Source: Anaerolineae bacterium UTCFX2
Lineage (GTDB): Bacteria > Chloroflexota > Anaerolineae > Anaerolineales > UBA4823
Assembly (NCBI GenBank): GCA_002050125.1
Contig: MWTA01000063.1
Location: 1-64,000, forward strand
DNA: 64,000 nucleotides
Reading direction: 5' to 3'
Shown: positions 25,327 through 33,029 of the stretch, in pieces
Numbering within the stretch: the stretch's first letter is position 1
Layout of the letters: each line of letters starts with the position of its first letter
Notes under the pieces: model-generated
What the model was told of the DNA's origin: nothing
The model's database searches: none
The model's input: only the letters and a program-made list of their open reading frames with translations
Translations under genes and position numbers: made by a program

Positions 25327-26754
25327 TTATTCCAGGATGCGCTTCCAGGCGGCATCGAGGGCATCGACTATTTGTTGCACCGTCGTACCTGGGATAAAGG
25401 CTTCTTTGGTGATGTTGGTCAGGTCTTCCCAAGCCGTTACCGGGATATATAAATCAACCGCATCGATGTAGTTCACAGAATCACCCCATTTGAGGGTCTG
25501 AACGTACAACGGATTCAGTTTGCTTTCATCGACTAACGTAACCTTCAATGGCGAGGTCATCCCTGCCACTTCCACAAAGCGGTCGATCATTTCTGGCTGG
25601 AAAAAGAACTTGACGAATTTTTCGACCGCATCGATCTTCTTGGCGCCGTTGCGAGTGATCCACACGCCCTTACCAATGAAACCAGCCGGAAGGATAGGCT
25701 TCTCCCAAGGTGAGTCTTCCGGGATCGGGAAGCCGCTTACGATGATGTGGTCCAACATTTCAGGCGGGGCTTCACTGAAGCTCCAAGAGCCCAAATGCGC
25801 CATCGCCGCCTTCTCAGAGTAGAATATCTGCTCCATTGCCGGAGGATCCAGACCCTCCGAGTTGTCTGCAAATACCCCGGCGTCTCTGAGCTTAACGAAG
25901 AGTTCAACACTTTTCACAAAGCTTTCACTCTCTGAGAAACCGCCCTGAGAATAAACTTTGCCAAACTCCTCGTTTGTCATGGTGGCGGAGTTGACCACGT
26001 TGAAGAACCCCTGACCGGGCCAGTCTGCGCCAGCGATCACCAGCGGTTGGTAGCCCGCCGCGCGAATTTTTGCCGAGTCCTCGATCAATTCGTCAATCGT
26101 TGTCGGGACTCGATCAATTCCGGCTTCTTTGAAGATTTTCATGTTGTACCACACCGGCCAGGTGAAACCTTCCAACGGGAATGCAACGATGTCCCCGTTT
26201 TCATCGGTGTACTGGGCAAGAGCCTCCTCTCTGAACCCATCTTTCAATCCCCATTCCACTATCAAGTCGGTGACTGGAATGGTAATCCCATCTTTTAGCC
26301 AATCTTTGGTCATGTAGGGATAGTTTTGCAAAATGATGTCGGGTTCTTCTCCCGCCAGGAAAGCCGTGCTCACTTTGGTGGGGATGTCGGTGTCGGCGAA
26401 AACCTCTTCCTGAATCTTAATATTCGGATAGGCTTTCATAAAATCTTCGTAGATGCTTTGGAGCGGTGGTCCTTTCGCGTCAACTTGCGCGCCCCAGTTG
26501 TCCATCACGTTAAGGACTATTTGCTCTTCTGCGGGTTCCGCAGTGGGTTGGACCGGGGCTTCAGTGACTTCAGGTTGAGCAGGCGCTTCAGTCGCGACAG
26601 GCTGGGCGGGGGCTTCAGTGACCGCAGGCTGAGCAGGCGCTTCAGTGGCGGCAGGGAGGGCAGTGGGCGAAACGGCTGGGGCGCAAGCTGCCAGAATCAC
26701 TGAGAGAATGATCAAGAGCGTACACCATGTCAATCGGTTATTCTTCTGATTCAT
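25327..26754 (-). CDS. Carbohydrate ABC transporter substrate-binding lipoprotein
   Basis: The 475-residue extracellular lipoprotein starts at the ATG with AAAGGAG upstream. The frame continues 39 codons further without a ribosome site. The signal peptide (residues about 7-23) ends in the lipobox LAAC with C24 as the lipidated residue. A Thr-Glu-Ala-Pro repeat linker spans residues 37-70. The rest (about 80-475) is an extracellular solute-binding protein family 1 fold typical of CUT1 sugar importers. It is the first gene of the long minus-strand operon, so its binding specificity decides what enters the pathway. The ligand cannot be read from sequence, but the adjacent cytoplasmic GH2-like enzymes imply a glycoside or oligosaccharide. 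Confidence 0.93.
   Translation of the reverse strand: MNQKNNRLTWCTLLIILSVILAACAPAVSPTALPAATEAPAQPAVTEAPAQPVATEAPAQPEVTEAPVQPTAEPAEEQIVLNVMDNWGAQVDAKGPPLQSIYEDFMKAYPNIKIQEEVFADTDIPTKVSTAFLAGEEPDIILQNYPYMTKDWLKDGITIPVTDLIVEWGLKDGFREEALAQYTDENGDIVAFPLEGFTWPVWYNMKIFKEAGIDRVPTTIDELIEDSAKIRAAGYQPLVIAGADWPGQGFFNVVNSATMTNEEFGKVYSQGGFSESESFVKSVELFVKLRDAGVFADNSEGLDPPAMEQIFYSEKAAMAHLGSWSFSEAPPEMLDHIIVSGFPIPEDSPWEKPILPAGFIGKGVWITRNGAKKIDAVEKFVKFFFQPEMIDRFVEVAGMTSPLKVTLVDESKLNPLYVQTLKWGDSVNYIDAVDLYIPVTAWEDLTNITKEAFIPGTTVQQIVDALDAAWKRILE
26545..26646 (-). repeat. Tandem TEAPAQP-type linker repeat in the binding-protein gene
   Basis: Four copies of a nine-residue unit (TEAPAQP plus two variable residues, the last copy TEAPVQP) follow the lipobox. 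At DNA level the 27-base units are close copies with third-position and spacer changes. Such repeats act as flexible spacers holding the binding domain off the membrane and can expand or contract by slippage. Confidence 0.75.
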
Positions 26755-26920
26755 CTTTTTCTCCTTTTCATATACTCTAACTTGGATGCTCAGGTATGGC
26801 ATTGATTCAATTGTTATAGATACTTTGTTTCTAGGGCGCCTCCTTATTGATTGATAACGTGTTTTCAGCACTCATTCGATTAGCCATTATGAGATGGGCT
26901 GTCGCTTTATTAACGGCGCG

Positions 26921-27874
26921 CTACCAGCGCCTAGTACTGACCTCAACATTGGGGAGTATGCGGTACACATCGTCTGCATTGCATTCGCCGGTAGCCAGCG
27001 TCAGCACCGCGGCTGCTCCCGCCGCTGCCGCAAAATGAAGCGCTTCCTGAAACGTTTTGCCGCTGCTCATCTGCCAACAAAGCGCCGCGGAAACAGCATC
27101 GCCTGCGCCGGCGGCATTGTACGCTTGCTGCACCGGCGCCCGGGCGATGAAGCTGGCTTCGGGCGTAACAGCCAGGATCCCATCCGCTCCGCACGTCACC
27201 ACAAAACAATCCAGATCGTATTCAAGCGCAACTTGCCGGACCACAGGGGTCAGGGTCGTGGGGGAAAGATCGGTTAATGAATGGGTTATTGCAGGGAAGG
27301 TCTCCTGAAACTCATTGCGATTCATTTTCGCAATTTCAGGGTGCGCAGCCAGTCCCCTGCGAAACGGTTCTCCGCTGCAATCGATCAGCGTTTTACACCC
27401 ATGCGCCCGGGCGCGTTCAATGTACTCCGCGTAGATCGAGGGGTCCGCGTTGCCCGGCAGGGAACCGGCGCAGATGACCCACTGCGCCCCTTGACACAAA
27501 CGTTCCAGTTCCTCGACAAGCTCCTGGTAATCTTGCGGTTTAGGGGTTATGCCGCCGTGTTTAATATGCGTGACCGCGCCGCTTTCAGTCTCGGCGATGA
27601 CGTAACAGATGCGGATTTCCCCTTCAACCCACACTGGCGCCGTGACAATGCCGTACTCTTCAAGGATTCCCTGCAACTCGCAGCCGTTCGCGCCTGCCAG
27701 CAGCGTCAAACCTGTGGTTTCAACGCCAAAACCGCGCAGTGCAACCGAAACATCCAGCCCTTTTCCGCCTACACAAGTAACTGCCTGACTGGCGGGAATA
27801 TCACTGCCCGCAACAAACCGGTCCACGACAAGCACCTGGTCGATCGCGGGGTTGAGTGTAACAGTCAGCAGCAT
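26921..27874 (-). CDS. PfkB-family hexose-phosphate kinase (1-phosphofructokinase / tagatose-6-phosphate kinase type)
   Basis: The 317-residue kinase has a FruK/LacC-like N-terminus (LLTVTLNPAIDQVLVVDRF), the first PfkB signature with VGGKGLDVSVALRGFG, and the second with AGAGDAVSAALCW containing the catalytic Asp. Such enzymes phosphorylate fructose-1-phosphate or tagatose-6-phosphate to bisphosphates. With the SIS protein, ROK kinase and aldolase upstream it fits amino-sugar or galactitol-type catabolism. It overlaps the neighbouring aldolase reading frame only if the longer start is used. The ATG at 27874 is preceded by GGAAAG about ten bases upstream. Confidence 0.85.
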   Translation of the reverse strand: MLLTVTLNPAIDQVLVVDRFVAGSDIPASQAVTCVGGKGLDVSVALRGFGVETTGLTLLAGANGCELQGILEEYGIVTAPVWVEGEIRICYVIAETESGAVTHIKHGGITPKPQDYQELVEELERLCQGAQWVICAGSLPGNADPSIYAEYIERARAHGCKTLIDCSGEPFRRGLAAHPEIAKMNRNEFQETFPAITHSLTDLSPTTLTPVVRQVALEYDLDCFVVTCGADGILAVTPEASFIARAPVQQAYNAAGAGDAVSAALCWQMSSGKTFQEALHFAAAAGAAAVLTLATGECNADDVYRILPNVEVSTRRW

Positions 27875-27897
27875 GAGATTTATCTTTCCTTGAAGCC

Positions 27898-28500
27898 TCA
27901 GGGTTGCTGTGGCAGCATTCCCTGAGCGAGTACGCACCAGGCATTCCAGTTGATGCGCTCCACAGCATCAAGGCAGCGATAGAGATCGGTGGACACCACA
28001 AAAATCCCGTGGCGCGTCAAAAGCAGCGGCGCGGCGAACCGGGTGATTAACTCCTCCTTATGCCTGAGGGCTTCGCAGACAGTGTTCGCCAACTCCATCG
28101 AGTGCGCCGGGGCAAAGGGCAGCGGCTCGATCACTCCAAATTTTTCCGTGGCTTCCAGAATCGGATTCATTGGGCGACCGGCTGCACAGAAAGGCAGCAC
28201 ATAAAAGGAATGCGCATGGATGATCGCCGTGGCGGAGGGAAACTCGCGATACACCGCGAGGTGCGCTTTGCCTTCGCGCGAAAAGTCCGGATGATCGAGG
28301 ATGTCATCCGTGTTGAGGGGACCATGGACGATTGTTTGCGGGTCGACGCGCCAATGCTGTTTCGCGCCGCTGTAGCGCGGCGTCATAAATACTTCCTCAC
28401 CCACGCGCATGCTGATGTTGCCGCCAGCGAAATCGGTCAGCCGGCGTTCAAAAAGCATCCGTCCGATATAGGCAATTGTTTCTTGAGGGGTCATATCCAT
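27898..28500 (-). CDS. Class II aldolase/adducin-family protein
   Basis: The 200-residue protein has the L-fuculose-1-phosphate-aldolase fold. It shows a G-G-N-I-S motif near residue 26, a His pair in IIHAHSFY, and a later His in TRHGIF that completes the zinc site. Such enzymes cleave sugar-1-phosphates to dihydroxyacetone phosphate plus an aldehyde. GAGGTG precedes three possible starts. The ATG at 28494 has the best spacing (nine bases), the ATG at 28500 only three. It sits between a SIS isomerase and a PfkB kinase. A fuculose-type aldolase is not the usual partner of a tagatose-6-phosphate kinase, so the substrate is uncertain. Confidence 0.82.
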   Translation of the reverse strand: MDMTPQETIAYIGRMLFERRLTDFAGGNISMRVGEEVFMTPRYSGAKQHWRVDPQTIVHGPLNTDDILDHPDFSREGKAHLAVYREFPSATAIIHAHSFYVLPFCAAGRPMNPILEATEKFGVIEPLPFAPAHSMELANTVCEALRHKEELITRFAAPLLLTRHGIFVVSTDLYRCLDAVERINWNAWCVLAQGMLPQQP

Positions 28501-28518
28501 AATCACCTCTCTGCTCGC

Positions 28519-29583
28519 TTATGGACGCACAATCTCGATGAATGAAGTCGTGTTGCGTGACAAGTCGGGATTCACGCCCTGTTGAATCGCCAGGTAATAG
28601 GCGGCTAATTGGACAATTGGCAGATAAGCCAGCCCCTGAATCCGGTCATCCCAGCTAACCCCGGTTGAAACTACGTTGTTCAGCGCGCCAGTTTCCCAAG
28701 AATTGTCAGGAACAGCCGCCAGCGAAACCACACCCAGCTTTTGGCTATATTCTTCCATGACCGGGGCTTCCAGACCCCGTCCTGCCTGGCTGTACAAACC
28801 TAAAACCAACGTGTTCGCGTCCATCAGCGAGCGCGGACCGTGGCGCGATTCCAAGAAGGGGTAGCAGAAAGTCGGAACAAACGACATTTCCATCACTTTC
28901 AATGTGGCTTCGCGGACGATGCCGTACAGCGGACCGGCACCCAGGAAGAATACGCGCGATATCTGACGCGATTCAATCACCTCGCGAACCACCGGCTCGG
29001 CATTCTGAAGAATGGATGTGAACGCCTCCGGCGCTGCGCGCAGATCATCTAGGTCGGCATCGAAACCGCTAATAATTGCGTTCAGGGTCAACGCTGCCAT
29101 GTACATCGACGACAGCGAACGGGTTTGTGGCAGCGCGGCGTCATCGCCCTTGGGGAAATGAATATTTAATCGAGTTAATCGCGACAACGGAGAATTTTCA
29201 CGCGGCGAGAGCAAGATCGTGCGCCCTGGGTGTTTTTTATTGAACTCTTCAACCATCCAAAGGGCTTCAGTGGTGAGGCCCGATCGAGATAAGACAATCA
29301 TGACTGGATTGGCTTTGCGGGTGAGGTATGCATCGGGGAATTGGATGAACTCATTACAAGGAACCGCGCGCACGGAAATCCCAAGCTGTTGTTCCAACCC
29401 TATTGCAGCCGAAACGCCGGCGTAATAAGGCGAGGTACATCCGGTAAACAACACCTGGTCCGGTTGGGCTTCGCGCCAGAAATCGCGGATCTCATCGGTG
29501 CGCTCAGTAACGCGCTCAAAGGCTTGCTGCCAGGCTTCCGCCTGATGCGTGATCTCCTCATAACATGTGTATTTTTCTGCCAT
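28519..29583 (-). CDS. Double-SIS sugar-phosphate isomerase/deaminase (AgaS/GlmS C-terminal-like)
   Basis: The 354-residue protein holds two SIS domains, at about residues 35-170 and 200-340. The first has LSRSGLTTEALW, the phosphosugar loop, and the second has GAGPLYGIVREATLKVME and ESRHGPRS, as in AgaS and the isomerase half of GlmS. Enzymes of this type deaminate or isomerise galactosamine-6-phosphate, glucosamine-6-phosphate or related amino sugars. The glutaminase domain of GlmS is absent, so the catabolic direction is likely. AAGGAGA precedes the ATG. The ROK kinase upstream and PfkB kinase downstream support a sequence of sugar phosphorylation, deamination/isomerisation and second phosphorylation. 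Confidence 0.85.
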   Translation of the reverse strand: MAEKYTCYEEITHQAEAWQQAFERVTERTDEIRDFWREAQPDQVLFTGCTSPYYAGVSAAIGLEQQLGISVRAVPCNEFIQFPDAYLTRKANPVMIVLSRSGLTTEALWMVEEFNKKHPGRTILLSPRENSPLSRLTRLNIHFPKGDDAALPQTRSLSSMYMAALTLNAIISGFDADLDDLRAAPEAFTSILQNAEPVVREVIESRQISRVFFLGAGPLYGIVREATLKVMEMSFVPTFCYPFLESRHGPRSLMDANTLVLGLYSQAGRGLEAPVMEEYSQKLGVVSLAAVPDNSWETGALNNVVSTGVSWDDRIQGLAYLPIVQLAAYYLAIQQGVNPDLSRNTTSFIEIVRP

Positions 29584-29606
29584 GACTATCTCCTTAAATA
29601 TAATTA

Positions 29607-30587
29607 TTACAGATGTTCAAACAGTTCGACCGTGGAACCAATGACACCAGTTTCTCCGGTCAGTTCGCCCAATTCGATACGCACCCCGTGGTAATAGTCG
29701 CCGGCGAGGCGGGCATAATTGCGATGATAGGCACCGACAAGCATTTCAAACCTCGCCCGCGCAGCATCCAAAAGTGGTTCACCGGCGCGGGCAGTGCCCC
29801 CTACCAGGCAGATCACCTCGGGCAGGAAGATCGGGGCGAGCGATGCGAGTAGCTCACCGGTGTACCCGCCGATCTCGCGCATTACCCGAACGGCAGGCTC
29901 TTCTCCATTGCGAGCCGCGCTGATCACCTCCTTAGCTGACATCTGCTTGCCGTAGACTTCCTGAGCAGTGCGTTCAATGCCGGCTGTTCCGATGAACGCC
30001 TCGCCGCAGCCGTGACAGCCTGCGGAACAGGTAATGGGAGAATCGGGTCGCAAAATCAGGTGACCTGTGTCGCCAGCGCATCCGCCCGTGAAACGCATCA
30101 ATTGCCCGTTCAAGACGATCCCCGCCGCCAGCCCGGTGCCCATCGCAAGCGCCAGAAACCGCCGGGCACCCCGTCCGCGCCCATAAGTGTATTCTGCCAG
30201 GGTGTGCGCATTGGTATCATCGTTGACCACGACCGGCAGATTGAACTGTCGCTCGAGCATCCCTCGAATATTGACACCATGCAGCTCTGGAAGATTCATG
30301 CACAGAAAAGGTCCGGTTCGGTCCTGGTCTATCCAGCCTAGGAAGCAGGCTCCGATCCCAATGATTGGACCCCCGGCTGAGTTTATCAACGCCTCGATTT
30401 CAAGCATAAGCTGGCTAAAAAAGCGGTCTCTGTCAAAGTGAGTGGAACGCGTCGGAAAGCTGCGCGCCATCCGGATTTCGCCATGCTGGTTGACCAAGCC
30501 AAGCTTGGTGAACGAGCCGCCAATATCAAGTCCTATGGCAAGCTTCTCGCCCTCAGTGCTTTGCGAGGAAACCTGTTGCGCATCCAT
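29607..30587 (-). CDS. ROK-family sugar kinase
   Basis: The 326-residue protein has the ROK ATP loop IGLDIGGSFTKLG (residues about 18-30), a sugar-binding VNDDTNAHTLAE block with catalytic Asp, GDTGH in place of the usual GElGH, and the ROK zinc motif CSAGCHGCGEA. There is no helix-turn-helix, so it is a kinase rather than a NagC-type regulator. The probable reaction is 6-phosphorylation of glucose, N-acetylmannosamine, N-acetylgalactosamine or similar. Its start overlaps the deoR stop by one base. The GGAGG upstream is 13 bases away, so reinitiation from deoR translation is likely. Confidence 0.88.
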   Translation of the reverse strand: MDAQQVSSQSTEGEKLAIGLDIGGSFTKLGLVNQHGEIRMARSFPTRSTHFDRDRFFSQLMLEIEALINSAGGPIIGIGACFLGWIDQDRTGPFLCMNLPELHGVNIRGMLERQFNLPVVVNDDTNAHTLAEYTYGRGRGARRFLALAMGTGLAAGIVLNGQLMRFTGGCAGDTGHLILRPDSPITCSAGCHGCGEAFIGTAGIERTAQEVYGKQMSAKEVISAARNGEEPAVRVMREIGGYTGELLASLAPIFLPEVICLVGGTARAGEPLLDAARARFEMLVGAYHRNYARLAGDYYHGVRIELGELTGETGVIGSTVELFEHL

Positions 30588-31357
30588 CAGGCGATAATGA
30601 CCTCCACACCAGCTTCTTCGATTGCGTCTTTTTCATGAGCCGGAATACCGGAATCGGTAACGATCTTCCCGATGCGCGAGAGCGGGCAAATATTGACAGT
30701 CGACACCCGGTTGAACTTGGTATAGTCGGCGGCGATAATCACCTCCCGTCCGATTTGCAGAATCGCACGTTCCGTGGAAATATCCGGTCCAATATCATTC
30801 GTAATGCCGCCGGTGAGGCTGATCGACCGGGCGCCTAAGATCACTCGATCGACGTGTATCCCAGCAAGCATCATTTCAGCGAAATGTCCGTAGATTGTCG
30901 CTTCATCATAGCGAAACACCCCGCCGAGGACTACCAGGCGGGTTTGACCGGCGGTGGCGAAAGTATTGATCACCTGAAGGCTGTTTGTAATGACCGTTAC
31001 CTGGTCTCGCTCTGCCAGCCCTTTTGCCACTTCGTGAACCGTCGTGCCGCCGCCCAAAAAGATGGTTTCTCCATCCTGGATGAGGTTTGCCACCGCTGCG
31101 CCGATGGCGGCTTTCTCCTCAACCTGATCTCGACAACGGTTCAGGAACGGCGCCTGGGGTGGCGCAGTTTCGATAACGACCGCTCCGCCAGGGATGCGCT
31201 TTACCAAGCCTAGCTGCTCAAGTGCGTCGAGATCGCGCCTGGCGGTGGCGGTGCTGATGCCAAATACCGAGGAGATATCAGCGAAGGTGACGATATCTCG
31301 CCGTCCTGCAATCATCGTTTGCACGCCCATTAATCGGTTTTGGTTCGATCGACTCAT
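30587..31357 (-). CDS. DeoR-family transcriptional regulator
   Basis: The 256-residue repressor has an N-terminal winged helix (ITFA..ISSVFGISTATARRDLDALEQLG) and a DeoR sensor domain with the sugar-phosphate loop GGGTTVHEVAKGL and the IIAADYTKFNR block. The ATG chosen has GAGG six bases upstream. An ATG six codons earlier lacks one. It heads the SIS/ROK/PfkB module and diverges from a uroporphyrinogen-decarboxylase-family gene, so it probably controls both from the 166-base intergenic region. The inducer should be a phosphorylated sugar made by the module. Confidence 0.92.
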   Translation of the reverse strand: MSRSNQNRLMGVQTMIAGRRDIVTFADISSVFGISTATARRDLDALEQLGLVKRIPGGAVVIETAPPQAPFLNRCRDQVEEKAAIGAAVANLIQDGETIFLGGGTTVHEVAKGLAERDQVTVITNSLQVINTFATAGQTRLVVLGGVFRYDEATIYGHFAEMMLAGIHVDRVILGARSISLTGGITNDIGPDISTERAILQIGREVIIAADYTKFNRVSTVNICPLSRIGKIVTDSGIPAHEKDAIEEAGVEVIIA

Positions 31358-31413
31358 AACTGCCTCTTCATTCAAACAAGCGCTATGTTGACATAATCAT
31401 ATCACGATTATCG

Positions 31414-31476
31414 AAGAATATGATATACTCATTGCATGATTTTAAGAATATGACTGATTACCGCATAGTATTCTTA
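31414..31476. promoter_or_regulatory. Repeated AAGAATATGA boxes: candidate DeoR operator
   Basis: AAGAATATGA occurs at 31414-31423 and again at 31444-31453, exactly 30 bases apart (about three helical turns). TAAGAATA (31443-31450) is repeated in inverted form as TATTCTTA at 31469-31476. The boxes lie in the AT-rich region between the divergent deoR and uroporphyrinogen-decarboxylase-family genes. A TTGACA hexamer sits at 31388-31393. Spacing on the same helix face suggests cooperative repressor binding. Confidence 0.5.
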
Positions 31477-31523
31477 ATTGGAAGACAACTCATAAGACAA
31501 CTCGCTTTGGAGGAAAACCTGGC

Positions 31524-32630
31524 ATGACCGAATTGACCAACCGCCAACGCTTCTTGCGCACTTTTACTGGTGAGGAAATTGATCACATCCCTTTTCTGGA
31601 TATTATGGGGTTTTGGGATTCCTGTCTGGATCGTTGGAAGACGGAGGGGTTAGCGCAGGATGCTGACGCCGCGACCGTGCGCAAGATCGTGGGATTTGAA
31701 GGAGGGCTGGGGGCTTTTCTCGAGATAAATTCATTTGTTTGGCCGGCGTTCGAACGAAAGGTCGTCCGCGAGGAAGGAGACAAGGTTTACACGCGCAACA
31801 GTTGGGGCGCGATTGAGATCCTGCTTGAGGATTCCGAATTTTTGCCGATTACAGTGGAAGGACCGGTAAGCGACCGAGAAAGCTGGGAGAAGCTAAAGGT
31901 GCGTTTGCAGCCCAATATGCCAGAGCGCTTGCCCGAGAATTGGGCATCCATGTGTGAGAAAGCGCGCCAGAGTGGAGACCCGGTTTATTCAGGCGAATTG
32001 CCCAATGGCTTTTTTGGCAGCGTGCGAGAGTTAATGGGTTTTGAACGCCAGGTCATGGTGTTTTATGACGACCCCGGTCTCATGGAAGATATGTTAGACA
32101 CGCTATGCGATTTGTGGATTGCCGTTTACACCCGCGTCATGCAAGATATTCAATTGGATTATTTCTATATCTGGGAAGACATGTGTTATAAGGGGGGACC
32201 ATTGATCAGCCCAGCCTTGTTTCGCCAATTCCTTTTGCCGCGTTACCAGCGCCTGTCAGAGGCGCTGCGCGCCAGCGGCTGCCCAAATATTTTCGTGGAC
32301 AGCGATGGCGACATGCGCAAGTTGGTTCCCCTATGGATCGAAGGCGGGGTGAACATAACCTTCCCCTGGGAGACACAGTTTGGATTGGACATTACCGAGG
32401 TCCGGCGTCAGTTCAAGACCCTGGGAATGATGGGCGGATTGAACAAATACGCTCTGCGAGCTGGGCGGTCGGCGATCGACAAAGAGTTAGAAAAGCTGCC
32501 ATTTATGCTGGAGCATGGATATTACATCCCTGGCTTGGACCACGGCGTTCCTGATGACGTGTCATGGGATGATTACCTCTATTTCTATGACCGGCTGCGC
32601 GAGCTGATCTGGCGTTACACAGCAAGGTGA
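31524..32630 (+). CDS. Uroporphyrinogen-decarboxylase-family protein (URO-D-like)
   Basis: The 368-residue protein has a URO-D-type TIM barrel: NRQRFLRTFTGEEIDHIPF at the start, a central W-E-D-M motif (YIWEDMCYKGGPLISPALF), then VDSDGDMRKLVPLWIEGGVN and MGGLNKYALRAG. This subgroup lacks the heme-pathway HemE context and resembles corrinoid- or methyltransferase-related URO-D proteins that are multiplied in anaerobes and sugar clusters. Its reaction is unknown. It diverges from deoR, so co-regulation with the sugar-phosphate module is likely. GGAGG lies 12 bases before the ATG. Confidence 0.8.
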   Translation: MTELTNRQRFLRTFTGEEIDHIPFLDIMGFWDSCLDRWKTEGLAQDADAATVRKIVGFEGGLGAFLEINSFVWPAFERKVVREEGDKVYTRNSWGAIEILLEDSEFLPITVEGPVSDRESWEKLKVRLQPNMPERLPENWASMCEKARQSGDPVYSGELPNGFFGSVRELMGFERQVMVFYDDPGLMEDMLDTLCDLWIAVYTRVMQDIQLDYFYIWEDMCYKGGPLISPALFRQFLLPRYQRLSEALRASGCPNIFVDSDGDMRKLVPLWIEGGVNITFPWETQFGLDITEVRRQFKTLGMMGGLNKYALRAGRSAIDKELEKLPFMLEHGYYIPGLDHGVPDDVSWDDYLYFYDRLRELIWRYTAR

Positions 32631-32908
32631 TTGGTCGCTGTTCCAGCCGGAACATCAGCTCCCTCCACTGACCCCTGGACAGGCGGTTAATCGGATATCT
32701 TGGGTTTTTTAACCTTGATATACCGATTATTCGCGGATATAATAAACCCCGACACCCTGACTGGTGGTACACAGCTGCGTTGTATTAGCCAGACGGGTAG
32801 TTATAACCCACATACGCGTTGTCCGCCGAAAGGCGCCCACCGAGCATCGTTATGGTAATTGTCCTAAACCGGCTCCACGGTTCGCTTCTCAAGTTGTAAG
32901 TTCGAAAA

Positions 32909-32929
32909 TGTCATAAAAATCATATGACA
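32909..32929. promoter_or_regulatory. Inverted repeat TGTCAT-N9-ATGACA upstream of IclR gene
   Basis: TGTCAT (32909-32914) and ATGACA (32924-32929) form a perfect 6-base inverted repeat with a nine-base spacer. It lies just upstream of the proposed -35 element, a position suited to activation or repression by the IclR-family protein. Confidence 0.4.
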
Positions 32930-32937
32930 TTCATCAC

Positions 32938-32985
32938 TTTACTGTACCTGTCTGCGTTTGCTAAAATATTTCATACTAATGAAAT
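32938..32985 (+). promoter_or_regulatory. Candidate promoter with overlapping palindrome for the IclR gene
   Basis: TTTACT (32938-32943) and TAAAAT (32962-32967) are separated by 18 bases. Immediately after the -10 lies ATTTCAT-ACTA-ATGAAAT (32968-32985), a perfect 7-base inverted repeat covering the expected transcription start. An operator here would give autorepression, which is common for IclR regulators. Confidence 0.5.
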
Positions 32986-33029
32986 GATTTCGGCTATATG
33001 AAAAATCGAGGTAGGTCAGGTTCTTAGAG

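Larger units (their letters stand above)
32631..33029. other. Non-coding region between the URO-D-like and IclR genes
   Basis: No convincing gene is visible in these 399 bases. An imperfect inverted repeat at 32691-32726 (TCGGATATC ... GATATACCGA) follows the URO-D-like gene and could be a weak terminator, though it has no T-run after it. The last 120 bases are AT-rich and hold two inverted repeats and a promoter-like pair described separately. The middle (about 32730-32890) shows nothing recognisable. Confidence 0.5.

Noticed and set aside
26839-26845. Strong AAGGAGG ribosome site on the reverse strand upstream of the binding-protein gene
   Set aside because: No ATG, GTG or TTG start follows at a suitable distance with a meaningful reading frame. 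It is probably chance or part of a leader.
31524-32630. Annotation as HemE (heme biosynthesis)
   Set aside because: Motifs place it only in the broad URO-D superfamily, and no heme genes are nearby.
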